The notes below the pieces were generated by a model. That model was given only the letters and a program-made list of their open reading frames with translations, was not told the DNA's origin and searched no databases. From contig NZ_JAOQJF010000009.1 in the NCBI RefSeq assembly GCF_025567195.1, positions 67,999-131,998 on the forward strand: a stretch of 64,000 bases of DNA. Reading direction: 5' to 3'. The DNA comes from Alitiscatomonas aceti. Lineage in GTDB: Bacteria; Bacillota; Clostridia; Lachnospirales; Lachnospiraceae. Shown in pieces: positions 1 through 8,376 of the stretch. The position numbers were made by a program, and so were the translations under genes. Position 1 is the first letter of the stretch. The number at the start of each line of letters is the position of its first letter.

Positions 1-4
1 GGAG

Positions 5-1267
5 ATGATGAACGGAACAGGAGGAAAGAAGGCCGGGAAGAAAAAGCGCGGAAAAAAGAAGTTTCTCCTGGCGGCGGCGGTCCTGGCAGTCCTGGGCATT
101 GGAGCCGTAAAGGTCCTGGGCGGCAGCGAGCCCAGTCTTCCCACAGCAGCTACGGTGACGCCGGTGAGAAAGGAGATCCAGAACCGGCTTTCGGTCAGCG
201 GTCCGGTTTCCGGCACCGACAGTGTGGACGTGGTATCCAATCTCCATGCAGAGGTGCTGGAGATCCCTGTAAAGGAAGGCGATAAGGTCACAAAGGGACA
301 GGTCCTGGCAGTCCTGGACGATACAGACCTGAAAAAGGAAGTGGCCATGGCAAAAAACGATTACGATCTGGCAGTGAGCACCTGCGCGGAGCAGGACCGG
401 GACGCCAGGAACGGCTATGCCAAGGCGGTCCAGGATCTGAAAACGGCCCAGGACAATTATAACCGGACCAAGGTCCTCTATGACAGCGGGGACGTGCCCC
501 TGGTGGATCTGGAAACGGCGGAAAACGGCTTAAACGATGCAAAGCGCCAGGCTGCCTCCTATGAGGTGAAGAATGGCCAGGCAGTGGCAGGGGATTCCTA
601 CCGGCTCCAGGTGGAAAAGGCCCGGTTTGAGTATGAGAAGAAGCAGGAGCAGCTGGCGGATACCCAGATCACCAGCCCCATCGACGGCACGGTGGTACGG
701 GTCAACACCAAGGTGGGCCGGTTCGCCGATTCAGTGGAGGACTCGGAGCCTTTATTCATCATAGAAAATCTGGATGTTCTGGAAATGGAGATCAAGGTCA
801 GCGAGTATTCCATCGGAAAGGTGGCTGTGGGCCAGGAGGCAGAGATCTCCGCAGATATCCTGGACGGAGAAACGGTCCGCGGCCAGGTGGTGTCCATTTC
901 CCCCACCGGTGAGGAAAAGGGCGGCGGCTCCACCGAGCGGGTCATCCCCACAAAGGTGCGGATCATGGATGAGAACACAAAGCTCATTGCCGGGATCACA
1001 GCCAAGGCCCAGATCGTCCTGGAGGAAAAGGAGGATGCCCTGACGGTGCCAGTGGCCGCCGTGACGGAACGGAACGGAGTTTCCATGGTGCTGGCAGTGA
1101 AGGACGGCATGATCCATGAGGTCCCTGTGCAGACCGGCATTGAGGGAGATGTGGAGCTGGAGATCCTTCCCGGCGAGGGCGAGGAGCTGGACGAGACGAC
1201 CCAGATCGTGGCCGCTCCCTCTGAGGGCTTGACGGAGGGCATGGCCGTGACCGCCATGGCGCAGTAA
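5..1267 (+). CDS. HlyD/MacA-like efflux adaptor subunit
   Basis: Membrane-anchored adaptor of a MacAB-type ABC export system. A lysine-rich cytoplasmic start (about 20 residues) is followed by one membrane segment (about residues 20-40). Then come a lipoyl/barrel-sandwich half (VKEGDKVTKGQVLAVLDD), a central helical hairpin (about 110-215) and the second lipoyl half (ITSPIDGTVVRVNTKVG), followed by beta-barrel and membrane-proximal domains. It runs 7 bases ahead of an ATPase gene and so heads an operon of adaptor, ATPase and permease. The GGAG at bases 1-4 sits very close to two tandem ATGs (5 and 8), and the gene may start upstream of the window. The exported substrate is unknown; relatives carry peptides, lantibiotics or macrolides. 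Confidence 0.85.
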   Translation: MMNGTGGKKAGKKKRGKKKFLLAAAVLAVLGIGAVKVLGGSEPSLPTAATVTPVRKEIQNRLSVSGPVSGTDSVDVVSNLHAEVLEIPVKEGDKVTKGQVLAVLDDTDLKKEVAMAKNDYDLAVSTCAEQDRDARNGYAKAVQDLKTAQDNYNRTKVLYDSGDVPLVDLETAENGLNDAKRQAASYEVKNGQAVAGDSYRLQVEKARFEYEKKQEQLADTQITSPIDGTVVRVNTKVGRFADSVEDSEPLFIIENLDVLEMEIKVSEYSIGKVAVGQEAEISADILDGETVRGQVVSISPTGEEKGGGSTERVIPTKVRIMDENTKLIAGITAKAQIVLEEKEDALTVPVAAVTERNGVSMVLAVKDGMIHEVPVQTGIEGDVELEILPGEGEELDETTQIVAAPSEGLTEGMAVTAMAQ

Positions 1268-1274
1268 GGGGGGA

Positions 1275-2087
1275 ATGGATGTGTTTGGAATCAGAGACAA
1301 AAAGCTTTCTCCCTATATGACAGAAAACGTCCATGAGGAGCTGATCCGCCTGGAAAACCTGGTGAAGATCTACGATACCGGAGCCATTAAGGTCCTGGGG
1401 CTGAAAAAGATCAGCCTGACCATCCGGCGGGGGGAGTTTGTAGCCATCATGGGCCATTCCGGCTCGGGAAAATCCACCCTCATGAATATCCTGGGCTGTC
1501 TGGACCGCCCCACCATGGGCCATTATTATCTGGACGGCATCGACACGGCGGAGCTGGATCCCAACGAGCTTTCGGCGGTGCGGAATTTAAAGATCGGCTT
1601 CGTGTTCCAGTCCTTTAACCTGATCTCCAGGACCTCGGCCTTAAAGAATGTGGAGCTTCCCATGACCTATGCCCGGATCCCCAAGAGGAAACGGGCGGAG
1701 CGGGCCATGGAGCTTCTGGAATGCGTGGGCCTGGGAGCCAGGGCAGACCACATGCCCAATGAAATGTCCGGAGGCCAGAGGCAGAGGGTGGCCATCGCCA
1801 GGGCTCTGGCCAACGAGCCGCCGCTGATCTTAGCCGACGAGCCCACGGGAAACCTGGATACGGCGGCTTCCATTGAGATCATGGAGATTTTTTCAGAGCT
1901 CCATAAGGCCGGAGCCACGGTGGTGGTGGTGACCCATGAGGAAAATATCGCCGCCTTCACGGACCGGATCATCCGGTTTTCCGACGGCCAGATCATCAGC
2001 GATGAGAAAAACTTAAATCCCACGCCTGGCAGCGGAGTGATCCACACCCGGGGACTTTACGGGAGAAAGGGGGAGGCCGTATGCTGA
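1275..2087 (+). CDS. MacB-like ABC transporter ATP-binding protein
   Basis: Cytoplasmic ATPase that powers the adjacent permease. It shows a Walker A (GHSGSGKST), Q-loop region (GFVFQSFNLI), signature (MSGGQRQRVAIARAL), Walker B (LILADEPTGNLD) and H-loop (VVVVTHE). These are typical of the LolD/MacB/FtsE branch. A GGGGG run directly before the ATG serves as ribosome binding site. The 3' end overlaps the permease start by 7 bases, so the two are translationally coupled. The N-terminal stretch of about 25 residues before VKIYDTG is a little longer than usual, so a start farther in is possible. Confidence 0.92.
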   Translation: MDVFGIRDKKLSPYMTENVHEELIRLENLVKIYDTGAIKVLGLKKISLTIRRGEFVAIMGHSGSGKSTLMNILGCLDRPTMGHYYLDGIDTAELDPNELSAVRNLKIGFVFQSFNLISRTSALKNVELPMTYARIPKRKRAERAMELLECVGLGARADHMPNEMSGGQRQRVAIARALANEPPLILADEPTGNLDTAASIEIMEIFSELHKAGATVVVVTHEENIAAFTDRIIRFSDGQIISDEKNLNPTPGSGVIHTRGLYGRKGEAVC

Positions 2088-3292
2088 TCGAAAATATGGC
2101 CATGGCCTTCCACGCCATAAAGGCCAATAAGATGCGTTCCTTCCTCACCATGCTGGGCATCATCATCGGCATTGGCTCTGTGATCTCCATTGTGTCCATC
2201 GGCGATACCATGCGGGGACTGTTCCAGGATCTTTATAAGGACGTGGGGATCACCCAGGCCTATATCCAGATCGGCTACTGGATCGATGATGTGCGTATGA
2301 CCGATTATTTCACCCTGGATGATCTGGATAAGATCAAAGAGGTATTCGGGGATGAGGTGGCTTACATCGACAGCAGTGCGTATCTGAGCACAGATGTACA
2401 GGCGGGCCGTACGAAAATGAAGTTTGAATTTACCGGCATCGACTATAATTACCAGGAAGTACAGCCAGTGGATGTGATCTACGGCCGCTATCTCAACGAG
2501 GGAGATGTGCTGGGCCGGAGGAAAAACCTGGTGATGGAGGCAAAAAGCGCCGAGAAGCTGTTCGGAACGGAAAACGCCGTGGGGAAAAGCCTGCGGATGA
2601 CCGTTTACGGGGAGACAGACGAGTATACGGTGGTGGGCGTTTACAAAAAAGAGATGAACGCCTTCCAGGCGCTGATGATGGGGACTGGGAGCGATACGGG
2701 AGCGGCCTTTATCCCCTATACGATCCTCACCTGGCCCAATGATAACTTTTACTCCTGCCGTCTGTTCGCGGCGGACGATGTGGATATGACGGATTTCATG
2801 AACCGGCTCATGGCGTATATCGCCAAACAGAAGGACAGGAAGCCAGAGGACTTTTACAGCCAGACGGCGGTGGATGAGATGGGCAGTGTGGACAGTATGA
2901 TGGGAGCCCTGTCCGCGGCTGTGGGCGGGATCGCAGCCATTTCTCTCCTGGTGGGAGGCATCGGCATTATGAACATCATGCTGGTCTCTGTTACGGAGCG
3001 GACCCGGGAGATCGGGATCCGGAAGGCTCTGGGAGCCAGGACCCGGGACGTGCTGATCCAGTTCCTGACAGAATCGGCGATCCTCTCGGCCTGCGGCGGC
3101 ATCATCGGCGTGGTGCTGGCGGTGAGCGTGGTATCCCTGGGCGGCATGGCCCTGGGACTTCCAGTGGTCATAAAGCCTGGGATCATTTTCCTGGCTGTGG
3201 GATTCTCCGCAGTGGTGGGAATTTTCTTCGGGATCTATCCGGCCTCCCGGGCGGCCAAGGCAGATCCCATCGACGCCCTGCGGTACGAATAA
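2081..3292 (+). CDS. MacB-like ABC transporter permease
   Basis: Inner-membrane permease of the MacB/FtsX type: one N-terminal membrane helix (about 18-45, MLGIIIGIGSVISIVSIG), a large extracytoplasmic MacB periplasmic-core domain, then three C-terminal helices. The conserved FtsX-region motif (MLVSVTERTREIGIRKALGA) precedes the last helices and the protein ends in YPASRAAKADPIDALRYE, a classic MacB C-terminus. It is the last gene of the operon and is followed by a strong hairpin terminator. The periplasmic-core domain indicates substrate capture outside the membrane, together with the adaptor encoded first in the operon. Confidence 0.92.
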   Translation: MLIENMAMAFHAIKANKMRSFLTMLGIIIGIGSVISIVSIGDTMRGLFQDLYKDVGITQAYIQIGYWIDDVRMTDYFTLDDLDKIKEVFGDEVAYIDSSAYLSTDVQAGRTKMKFEFTGIDYNYQEVQPVDVIYGRYLNEGDVLGRRKNLVMEAKSAEKLFGTENAVGKSLRMTVYGETDEYTVVGVYKKEMNAFQALMMGTGSDTGAAFIPYTILTWPNDNFYSCRLFAADDVDMTDFMNRLMAYIAKQKDRKPEDFYSQTAVDEMGSVDSMMGALSAAVGGIAAISLLVGGIGIMNIMLVSVTERTREIGIRKALGARTRDVLIQFLTESAILSACGGIIGVVLAVSVVSLGGMALGLPVVIKPGIIFLAVGFSAVVGIFFGIYPASRAAKADPIDALRYE

Positions 3293-3315
3293 AAATAAAA
3301 GAAGCTGTTTTGCTG

Positions 3316-3341
3316 GGACCGGCCGGAAGGCCGGTCCTTTT
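3316..3341 (+). terminator. Terminator of the MacAB-like operon
   Basis: Perfect 9-bp stem GGACCGGCC / GGCCGGTCC with a GGAA loop, followed by TTTT, 24 bases after the permease stop. Confidence 0.85.
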
Positions 3342-3425
3342 GCGGACAGGGGGAAGTGTACCCGCCTTATGGGGCGCACCTTAGCTTCACAGTGCACTAG
3401 TCAACGAAAAGTAGATTGTGGCGTA

Positions 3426-3536
3426 TTACTGCGCAGAAGAACGAGAAATGTGATATTCCTTTTCTGCGTCATGAACGGTTATTTCACCTTCTACAATTCT
3501 TCTCCCAATGAGTATGCGTTCTTCTTTGGTAAGCAT
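3426..3536 (-). pseudogene. Remnant of a transposase helix-turn-helix (orfA-type) gene
   Basis: A 36-codon reading frame beginning MLTKEERILIGRRIVEGEI and preceded by a perfect AGGAGGT site. It resembles the start of transposase HTH proteins in Clostridia that read EERIxIGRRIYEGEIS then an HTH. It stops at TAA after ISRSSAQ, far short of a functional protein, and no catalytic part follows. An upstream TATAAT-like box (RC of 3550-3560) remains. I infer a decayed IS whose left end survives. Confidence 0.5.
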
Positions 3537-3626
3537 ATGTGATACCTCCTGTATAATATAAGAATCTATAGAATAAAAGACTATTTCTATTGTCTACTAT
3601 TTTTGGGGTGGTGTCTACTTTTATCT

Positions 3627-3646
3627 TACCACTTCATACCACTTCA
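3627..3646. repeat. Two tandem copies of a 10-bp unit
   Basis: TACCACTTCA occurs twice head to tail directly before the palindrome cluster. No coding frame explains it. Confidence 0.6.
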
Positions 3647-3660
3647 CACAGGCCCTGTTG

Positions 3661-3830
3661 TTGGGCATAGAATAGACTTTTTTTCTGCTATGCCCAAAAT
3701 TCCTGCAGTTTTTGGGCATATACAGGGAAAAAAGAGATATATGTCCAATCCCGCAGGAAGATCCGGTGAAAATCCAGGATTTCCGCACGATTTTTGGGCA
3801 CCATGGAAAAAAGGAGGGATTTTTGCCCAA
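3661..3830. repeat. Cluster of three 37-bp palindromes with TTGGGCA ends
   Basis: Three inverted repeats occupy 3661-3697, 3712-3748 and 3794-3830. Each spans exactly 37 bp. Arms are TTGGGCATAG/CTATGCCCAA (10 bp, perfect), TTGGGCATATA/TATATGTCCAA (11 bp, one mismatch) and TTGGGCA/TGCCCAA (7 bp). The interiors are unrelated and A/T- or purine-rich. The 3.34-4.02 kb stretch holds no convincing gene, so these are the main structure in it. Confidence 0.7.
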
Positions 3831-4021
3831 AATTTTTGACGATACGGGAGGGGGGAATATGAAGCTAGGAGAGCATATAGTTGGTAGGCCGGGGAATGGG
3901 AGAGGAAAATTAGAGAGGGCAGAAAGATGTGGAGGGGCAGATCTGCGGCATAATTCCCTTTCGCCGCATGGCGATCCCCGCAGAGCGTTTTTTATGTCAT
4001 AGGGCGCACTTCTCGATGATA

Positions 4022-4050
4022 TAAAAAACGCCCGGGACAAAGCCCGGGCG
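4022..4050 (-). terminator. Terminator of the cell-wall-binding protein gene
   Basis: On the minus strand the stem GCCCGGGC, loop TTTGT and stem GCCCGGGC are followed by GTTTTTTAT, 20 bases past the stop codon at 4071. Confidence 0.85.
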
Positions 4051-4070
4051 GATGAAACAAGATCTGTTTT

Positions 4071-6386
4071 TTACTGGATCCACGCACCGCTTCCGTCTAC
4101 GGTGTAGCCGTCGGGAGTGGTGGTATTGGATAACATGGTGCCGCAAAAGCCGTCGCTCTTCTCATTGAAGTAATACCAGCGTCCGTCGATCTGCTGCCAT
4201 CCGGTGACCATGGCGCCCTCTGTTCCGGCTCCGGCAGGAGTCAGATAGTACCAGTTGTTTAAGTTGTCCTTAAACCATCCGGTGGCCATATCGCCGTTGC
4301 TGCCGAAGTAGTACCAGTTGTTGTTGATATAGAGCCAGCAGCTCTGGGCCAGGATCCCGTTCTTAAAGGTAAAGCGCCAGATATTTCCATCCTTGGACCA
4401 CTTTCCGCCCTCTGGGGACTGGTTCATCAGATCCACGCGGACGCTTCTGCTGGAGCCGCCGCCGGAGCTGCCGGAGGAACCGGAGCCGCTGTTTTCCCTG
4501 CGGAGCTTTACGGTGAACCTTCCAGGATCATTGGTGTAGACCACGATGCAGCCGGTCTCTTCGTCATACCAGAGGGTATCGCTTTCGTTCGCCACATCCT
4601 CGAAGCCGTCGGGCATGGAGATGTAGAATTTCAGCGGAGTCCGCAGGGAAGTGACCTTTGTTTCAGTTCCCTCTGCGGATCGGGCGCTTCCCTCTGTGGT
4701 CTTATAAAGTTCCAGGTCGAAGGAATACGTCCGGCTGGCGTTGCTGGGCGTGGAGATATTGGAAAGCTCTGCCCGGAGGCCCGTGATGGAGCCATGGTCC
4801 GGGGCGAAGGCCAGGGGATAGTAGTCCATTCCCTCCAGCGGCTCTGCACACTGGACATCCATGGCTGCACCCACGCCCAGGGAGTCAAACAGGAAGGAGA
4901 GCTTTTTCACAGTGGGCTCTGCGGACTTTCCGGCCATGGCCTTCTGGACGTCGTTCTTATCCAGAGCCTCTGCCAGCTTCCAGAGGGCGCTTTCTGCGGC
5001 GTCCCGCTCCTCCTGGGGAAGACCAGCCAGGTCATTGGGAAGGGCATCGGCCAGAGCCTGGAACTCCTTTGCGTTGGACGGGGTGGCGATGGAATCTGGA
5101 AACTCCGGATCAGTACCTGGCTTATCCTCTTCGGTTCTTTCCTCAGCCAGCACAAAGGTACTGAAGTGGGTCACTGTGAAGGAAGCCGTGCGGGCCTCCC
5201 GGTCGATCTCCAGCGGCCAGATATCTTCATACGTTCCGTCATTGGAATAGTGGAGCACATGGAAGAATTCTGGATTGACATTTTCCGGGATCGGAACGGT
5301 GATGCGTACCGGAACCTTAAGCTCCGGAACGGCTCCGCTGAGGCTGAAATCCACCTGGATGGTGTTTTTATATCTCATGGCATCCACAACTGCGTCCTTA
5401 TGAGGCTTTCCGATATTGAAGGAAACGGTGGAACCGGCTGCCGCAGCGTTTAAGGCAGCGCCGATCACCTTTACCTGGCTGTGGTCGATGCTCACCTCAT
5501 TGGAGGTGACATTCTGTTCCAGGGTCACATTCTGATCCTTTATGTACTGCTGCTCCAGGGCTTCAACCTTGGCCAGAACGTCCGGATCCGACTGCATGGC
5601 CACCTGGACGTCCTTGATATTTTCTTTTAAAGCATCCGGTGCCTGGTCCATGGGAATATCGCCGGAAGTGATCTTATCAAGAGTACCCGATACCTTGTCG
5701 GAAGCGCCGCCTGGCTTGTAGGGATCATCTGCGTAAACGGTTTCACTATGGAAGATCTTGGACGGCGTATTGCTGACGGCGCGGACGGAGAAGGAGTATT
5801 CCTTTGCGCCTTCCTTTGTCATGTTGTCAGCCAGATCCTGGCTGGTGTTCTGTACATTGGAGTATCCACTCCAGGATTGACCATCAGCCAGAAGATATAC
5901 TTCATAGCCTTTGAAATAGGATGCATATTCTGCCGGAATTTCCGGAGTATCCCAACAGGCTGTGGTGCCATCCCAACGAAGATTGACTGGACTCCCTAAT
6001 GATACGGAAGACTTTTCAAATGTCCAGGGAGCGGAAAGCTCGGACCAGTCGCTGTTTAGGGTATCGTTACCATCTCCAAGCGCCATAACTCTAAAGGTAT
6101 AAGTTCCAGAGTCCTTCAATTTGTTGACAAATCCGCTGGATTTCAGCCATTCGCGGGAGCCTGTGGAGGAAAATGTGTGGTGGGAATTGTATGTGCGTTC
6201 CCCATCCCGGAACGCCTCCACCTGGTATTCATTGCTGGCATTCTCCACCCGCTTCCACTCAGGAAGAGCCTCTCGTTTGGAACTCCACCGTACGACCGGT
6301 GTGTCCAGTTTCACTGCCGCCAGCGATGAAAACGCCATACTCATCGCCAGCACTGCCGCCAGTGGGGCGGCAAATCGCTTTTTCAT
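4071..6386 (-). CDS. Large secreted cell-wall-binding repeat protein
   Basis: 771-residue surface protein. Start chosen at the ATG giving MKKRFAAPLAAVLAMSMAFS, with AGGAGGT 8 bases upstream; a Sec signal peptide ends near residue 24. Two fibronectin-III-like modules follow (about 24-120 and 125-225), then a helical stretch (about 235-300), then a module ending in VTHFSTFVLAEE that recurs in clostridial surface proteins. A Gly/Ser linker leads into C-terminal choline-binding-type repeats (NNWYYFGSNGDMATGWF, RWYYFNE) that should attach it to the wall or teichoic acids. The C-terminal TTPDGYTVDGSGAWIQ is almost the same as in the protein at 38964-40943. Promoter lies at 6441-6469 and a C9 tract lies in the leader. 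Ligand unknown. Confidence 0.88.
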   Translation of the reverse strand: MKKRFAAPLAAVLAMSMAFSSLAAVKLDTPVVRWSSKREALPEWKRVENASNEYQVEAFRDGERTYNSHHTFSSTGSREWLKSSGFVNKLKDSGTYTFRVMALGDGNDTLNSDWSELSAPWTFEKSSVSLGSPVNLRWDGTTACWDTPEIPAEYASYFKGYEVYLLADGQSWSGYSNVQNTSQDLADNMTKEGAKEYSFSVRAVSNTPSKIFHSETVYADDPYKPGGASDKVSGTLDKITSGDIPMDQAPDALKENIKDVQVAMQSDPDVLAKVEALEQQYIKDQNVTLEQNVTSNEVSIDHSQVKVIGAALNAAAAGSTVSFNIGKPHKDAVVDAMRYKNTIQVDFSLSGAVPELKVPVRITVPIPENVNPEFFHVLHYSNDGTYEDIWPLEIDREARTASFTVTHFSTFVLAEERTEEDKPGTDPEFPDSIATPSNAKEFQALADALPNDLAGLPQEERDAAESALWKLAEALDKNDVQKAMAGKSAEPTVKKLSFLFDSLGVGAAMDVQCAEPLEGMDYYPLAFAPDHGSITGLRAELSNISTPSNASRTYSFDLELYKTTEGSARSAEGTETKVTSLRTPLKFYISMPDGFEDVANESDTLWYDEETGCIVVYTNDPGRFTVKLRRENSGSGSSGSSGGGSSRSVRVDLMNQSPEGGKWSKDGNIWRFTFKNGILAQSCWLYINNNWYYFGSNGDMATGWFKDNLNNWYYLTPAGAGTEGAMVTGWQQIDGRWYYFNEKSDGFCGTMLSNTTTPDGYTVDGSGAWIQ

Positions 6387-6414
6387 ACGTTTGTACCTCC
6401 TTATAAATATTCCT

Positions 6415-6423
6415 GGGGGGGGG
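6415..6423. repeat. G9/C9 homopolymer in a 5' leader
   Basis: Nine consecutive G on the plus strand, which are C in the transcript of the cell-wall protein gene. The run lies about 10-20 bases after the expected transcription start and about 28 bases before the start codon, so slippage would change leader length. Confidence 0.7.
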
Positions 6424-6440
6424 TATCCTCCCATGGAAAA

Positions 6441-6469
6441 ATTATATAGTTTTTCATGAGGAAAGTCAA
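6441..6469 (-). promoter_or_regulatory. Sigma-A promoter of the cell-wall protein gene
   Basis: Minus strand TTGACT, 17-bp spacer, TATAAT: near-consensus. The gene-free stretch from 6387 to 6778 holds this promoter, the homopolymer and the palindromic repeat at 6501-6620. Confidence 0.8.
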
Positions 6470-6500
6470 TAAAACAGGGATAGAAATGGGGGATCCTGTA

Positions 6501-6620
6501 TGGTATAATGTCTGCAAAGCAGACATTATACCATCGCGCATCTGGTTTCTGCGTTCACCGCAGAAATCCAGGCGCTCAATTCTCCCAGAGGGGCAGCATG
6601 TCCGGAGGACATGGTATAAT
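6501..6620 (+). repeat. Dispersed palindromic repeat, copy A
   Basis: About 120 bp made of nested hairpins: TGGTATAATGTCTGC/GCAGACATTATACCA, then TTTCTGCG/CGCAGAAA, then ATGTCC/GGACAT. A second copy, inverted, lies at 17146-17280 with the same order of hairpins. Both copies are intergenic. Copy A ends abruptly at TGGTATAAT, where copy B continues into another GTCTG..CAGAC hairpin. Confidence 0.8.
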
Positions 6621-6778
6621 CAGGATACAGACCATATCCACGAGAGTCCAGCTAAGAAATGTCAAGAGGTGATATAAAAAAGTTAAATTTTTTACAGCAG
6701 CGAAAAAAGGGTAACCTTAACAGACCATTCCGATATATTGGATTGGTCGCGAACGAAATATTGAGAGTACCGTGTTGA

Positions 6779-8011
6779 TTATGCGGCTTTCCGTATCTTG
6801 TCTGGATACTCCGCAGCGAATCGCTGGCAGTGCTCTTCCGGAGTGATGATCTCGAAAGGTTTGTTATCTCGAAGCATGGCAAAGATGATGTTGCAGATCT
6901 TATGCATGACAGCGCCCATTGCTACTGGTTTTTTCTTGCCAGAACACTTTCTTGTGTAGTAGTCGTAAATGACAGGATTCACAGGTGTGCCGCTTCCTTT
7001 ATCAACCTTTACGTTATTGAGTGCGACCATGTGAAGAACCCGTCTGGCAAGGCTGGAACCGCGTTTGGACATATGGACTTTATCGCCATTGAGTTTTCCA
7101 GACTGTTTGACGGCAGGGTCAAGCCCAAAGTAAGCGTAAAGTTTTTTCGGGGAAGGAAAAAGTTTAAAATCCCCCATCTCCGCGATCAGGACGACTGCGC
7201 TTAAGAAACCGATTCCGCGCAGGGACTGCAGAAGGCAGATCTGGTCGTAGATCAAAGTATCCTGCAGCCGTTCCACCGTCTCATGGAGCGCCTTCAGGAG
7301 TGCGTCCAGATGCTTCTGGTATTCCTGATAAGTATCAATATAAAGGCGGATGCGGACAGCATTGCTGGGAAGTGCCCTGCCGAAAACAGAAGCATCTTGT
7401 GCGGCAGCGATGACGGCGTCATACTTACGCAGTGCATAAGCTTCGCCAAAACGTGCCGTGCTACGGATGGTCTCCACGATATCGTCTTTAGAAGCCTCAA
7501 GCATGTCCCCGGCAAGAGGATAAGAGCTTAGCAGCTTTAAGGAAGACTGTGTGGTGACCTTGCTGAAGACTTTCGCATAAGCGGGGAAAGACATTTTCAG
7601 TTCCGCAGTGAGTTTGAGAGCGACAGCAGACTGGAGATCCTTGAAATAATAGTAATCACGGACCAGGTTTCTCAGATCAACGATGGAATCCTCTGGGATG
7701 ATGGAAGTCTTAAGAGAAACGTTGAGACCAACAAGGGCAGCCTTTTTCGAGTCGAATTTATCATTATGCAGTTTCCTTATGTTGATATTTGTGCTATTCT
7801 TAGTGATGATAGGATTAATGACGGAGCAGTCAAACCCCTTATCACGAAGGAAGCACAGGAGCGGGATATGGTAGATCCCGGTAGACTCAAGGAAGCAGCG
7901 GCTTTTGAGAGAATACGTCTCTTGCGCTTCCTTTATTTTTGTGACAGCGAGGCCGACAGAGAGGTAAGAAGAACTGCCGTCAATCCATGTAAGTAATCTT
8001 TTGTAATGCAT
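6779..8011 (-). CDS. IS110-family transposase
   Basis: 410 residues. The C-terminal Transposase_20 region is clear (LQSLRGIGFLSAVVLIAEMG ... YFGLDPAVKQSG ... HMSKRGSSLARRVL), with the RGSS serine expected as nucleophile. The N-terminal DEDD/RuvC part shows the E motif (LESTGIYHIPLL) and a D motif (NDKFDSKKAA). The first acidic motif, normally GIDVSK about 50-60 residues before ESTG, is only hinted at by WIDGSSS about 30 residues away. The N-terminal half may therefore carry a deletion or frameshift. ATG 8011 has AAAGGA upstream; an in-frame ATG at 8062 is the alternative. IS110 elements excise and insert as circles guided by a structured RNA from their non-coding end. Confidence 0.88.
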   Translation of the reverse strand: MHYKRLLTWIDGSSSYLSVGLAVTKIKEAQETYSLKSRCFLESTGIYHIPLLCFLRDKGFDCSVINPIITKNSTNINIRKLHNDKFDSKKAALVGLNVSLKTSIIPEDSIVDLRNLVRDYYYFKDLQSAVALKLTAELKMSFPAYAKVFSKVTTQSSLKLLSSYPLAGDMLEASKDDIVETIRSTARFGEAYALRKYDAVIAAAQDASVFGRALPSNAVRIRLYIDTYQEYQKHLDALLKALHETVERLQDTLIYDQICLLQSLRGIGFLSAVVLIAEMGDFKLFPSPKKLYAYFGLDPAVKQSGKLNGDKVHMSKRGSSLARRVLHMVALNNVKVDKGSGTPVNPVIYDYYTRKCSGKKKPVAMGAVMHKICNIIFAMLRDNKPFEIITPEEHCQRFAAEYPDKIRKAA

Positions 8012-8062
8012 AGTAAAATATCCTTTCCGGCAGGCATCCATTTCCAAAAGGTGGATACACAA

Positions 8063-8330
8063 CCTAGCGGCTTATACAGGTATAGCCTGAGGCTTCCCAA
8101 CCAGCCAAACCATAAATCACCACCGAATGGACAGACAGACTTTCTAAGAGGTTTTCCCGGCGGAAAGCCGGGTCCCAAGGAGGAAACGTCAATTGCCCTG
8201 CCTCAGTGATTATACCTCAAGATCTGGCCTGGTGCATTATGGAAGTCTCAGACACGGTAAGGAACAATAACTTCTGATGGAGAGGAGAATCCCTCCTTCA
8301 GTTATTCATTTAGACTTTGTAACTATTAAT
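8063..8330 (-). ncRNA. Candidate left-end bridge RNA region of the IS110 element
   Basis: About 270 bases without a gene lie upstream of the transposase start. In the IS110 group this is where the guide (bridge) RNA is encoded. Visible folds on the minus strand include CCCGGC TTTCC GCCGGG near 8155-8172 and a longer stem around 8270-8310 (AATAAC..GTTATT with GGAG/CTCC inside). The element boundaries and the RNA ends are not visible by eye because IS110 elements lack terminal inverted repeats. Confidence 0.3.
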
Positions 8331-8331
8331 C

Positions 8332-8351
8332 TGTAGTCATCATTGACTACA
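8332..8351. promoter_or_regulatory. Perfect inverted repeat before a small membrane gene
   Basis: TGTAGTCA, 4-base spacer TCAT, TGACTACA lies 25 bases before the ATG at 8377 and just ahead of a TATACT box. It looks like an operator or the end of the neighbouring IS. Confidence 0.4.
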
Positions 8352-8376
8352 CCATTATTATACTAGGAGGAATACA

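Noticed and set aside
2057..3397. 446-codon minus-strand frame opposite the MacB-like permease
   Set aside because: Low-complexity His/Arg composition typical of reverse-strand shadow; the plus-strand gene has strong family motifs.
3603..4002. Short frames of 78 and 96 codons in the 3.6-4.0 kb gap
   Set aside because: No ribosome sites, odd composition, and they run across the palindromes; the gap is better read as non-coding.
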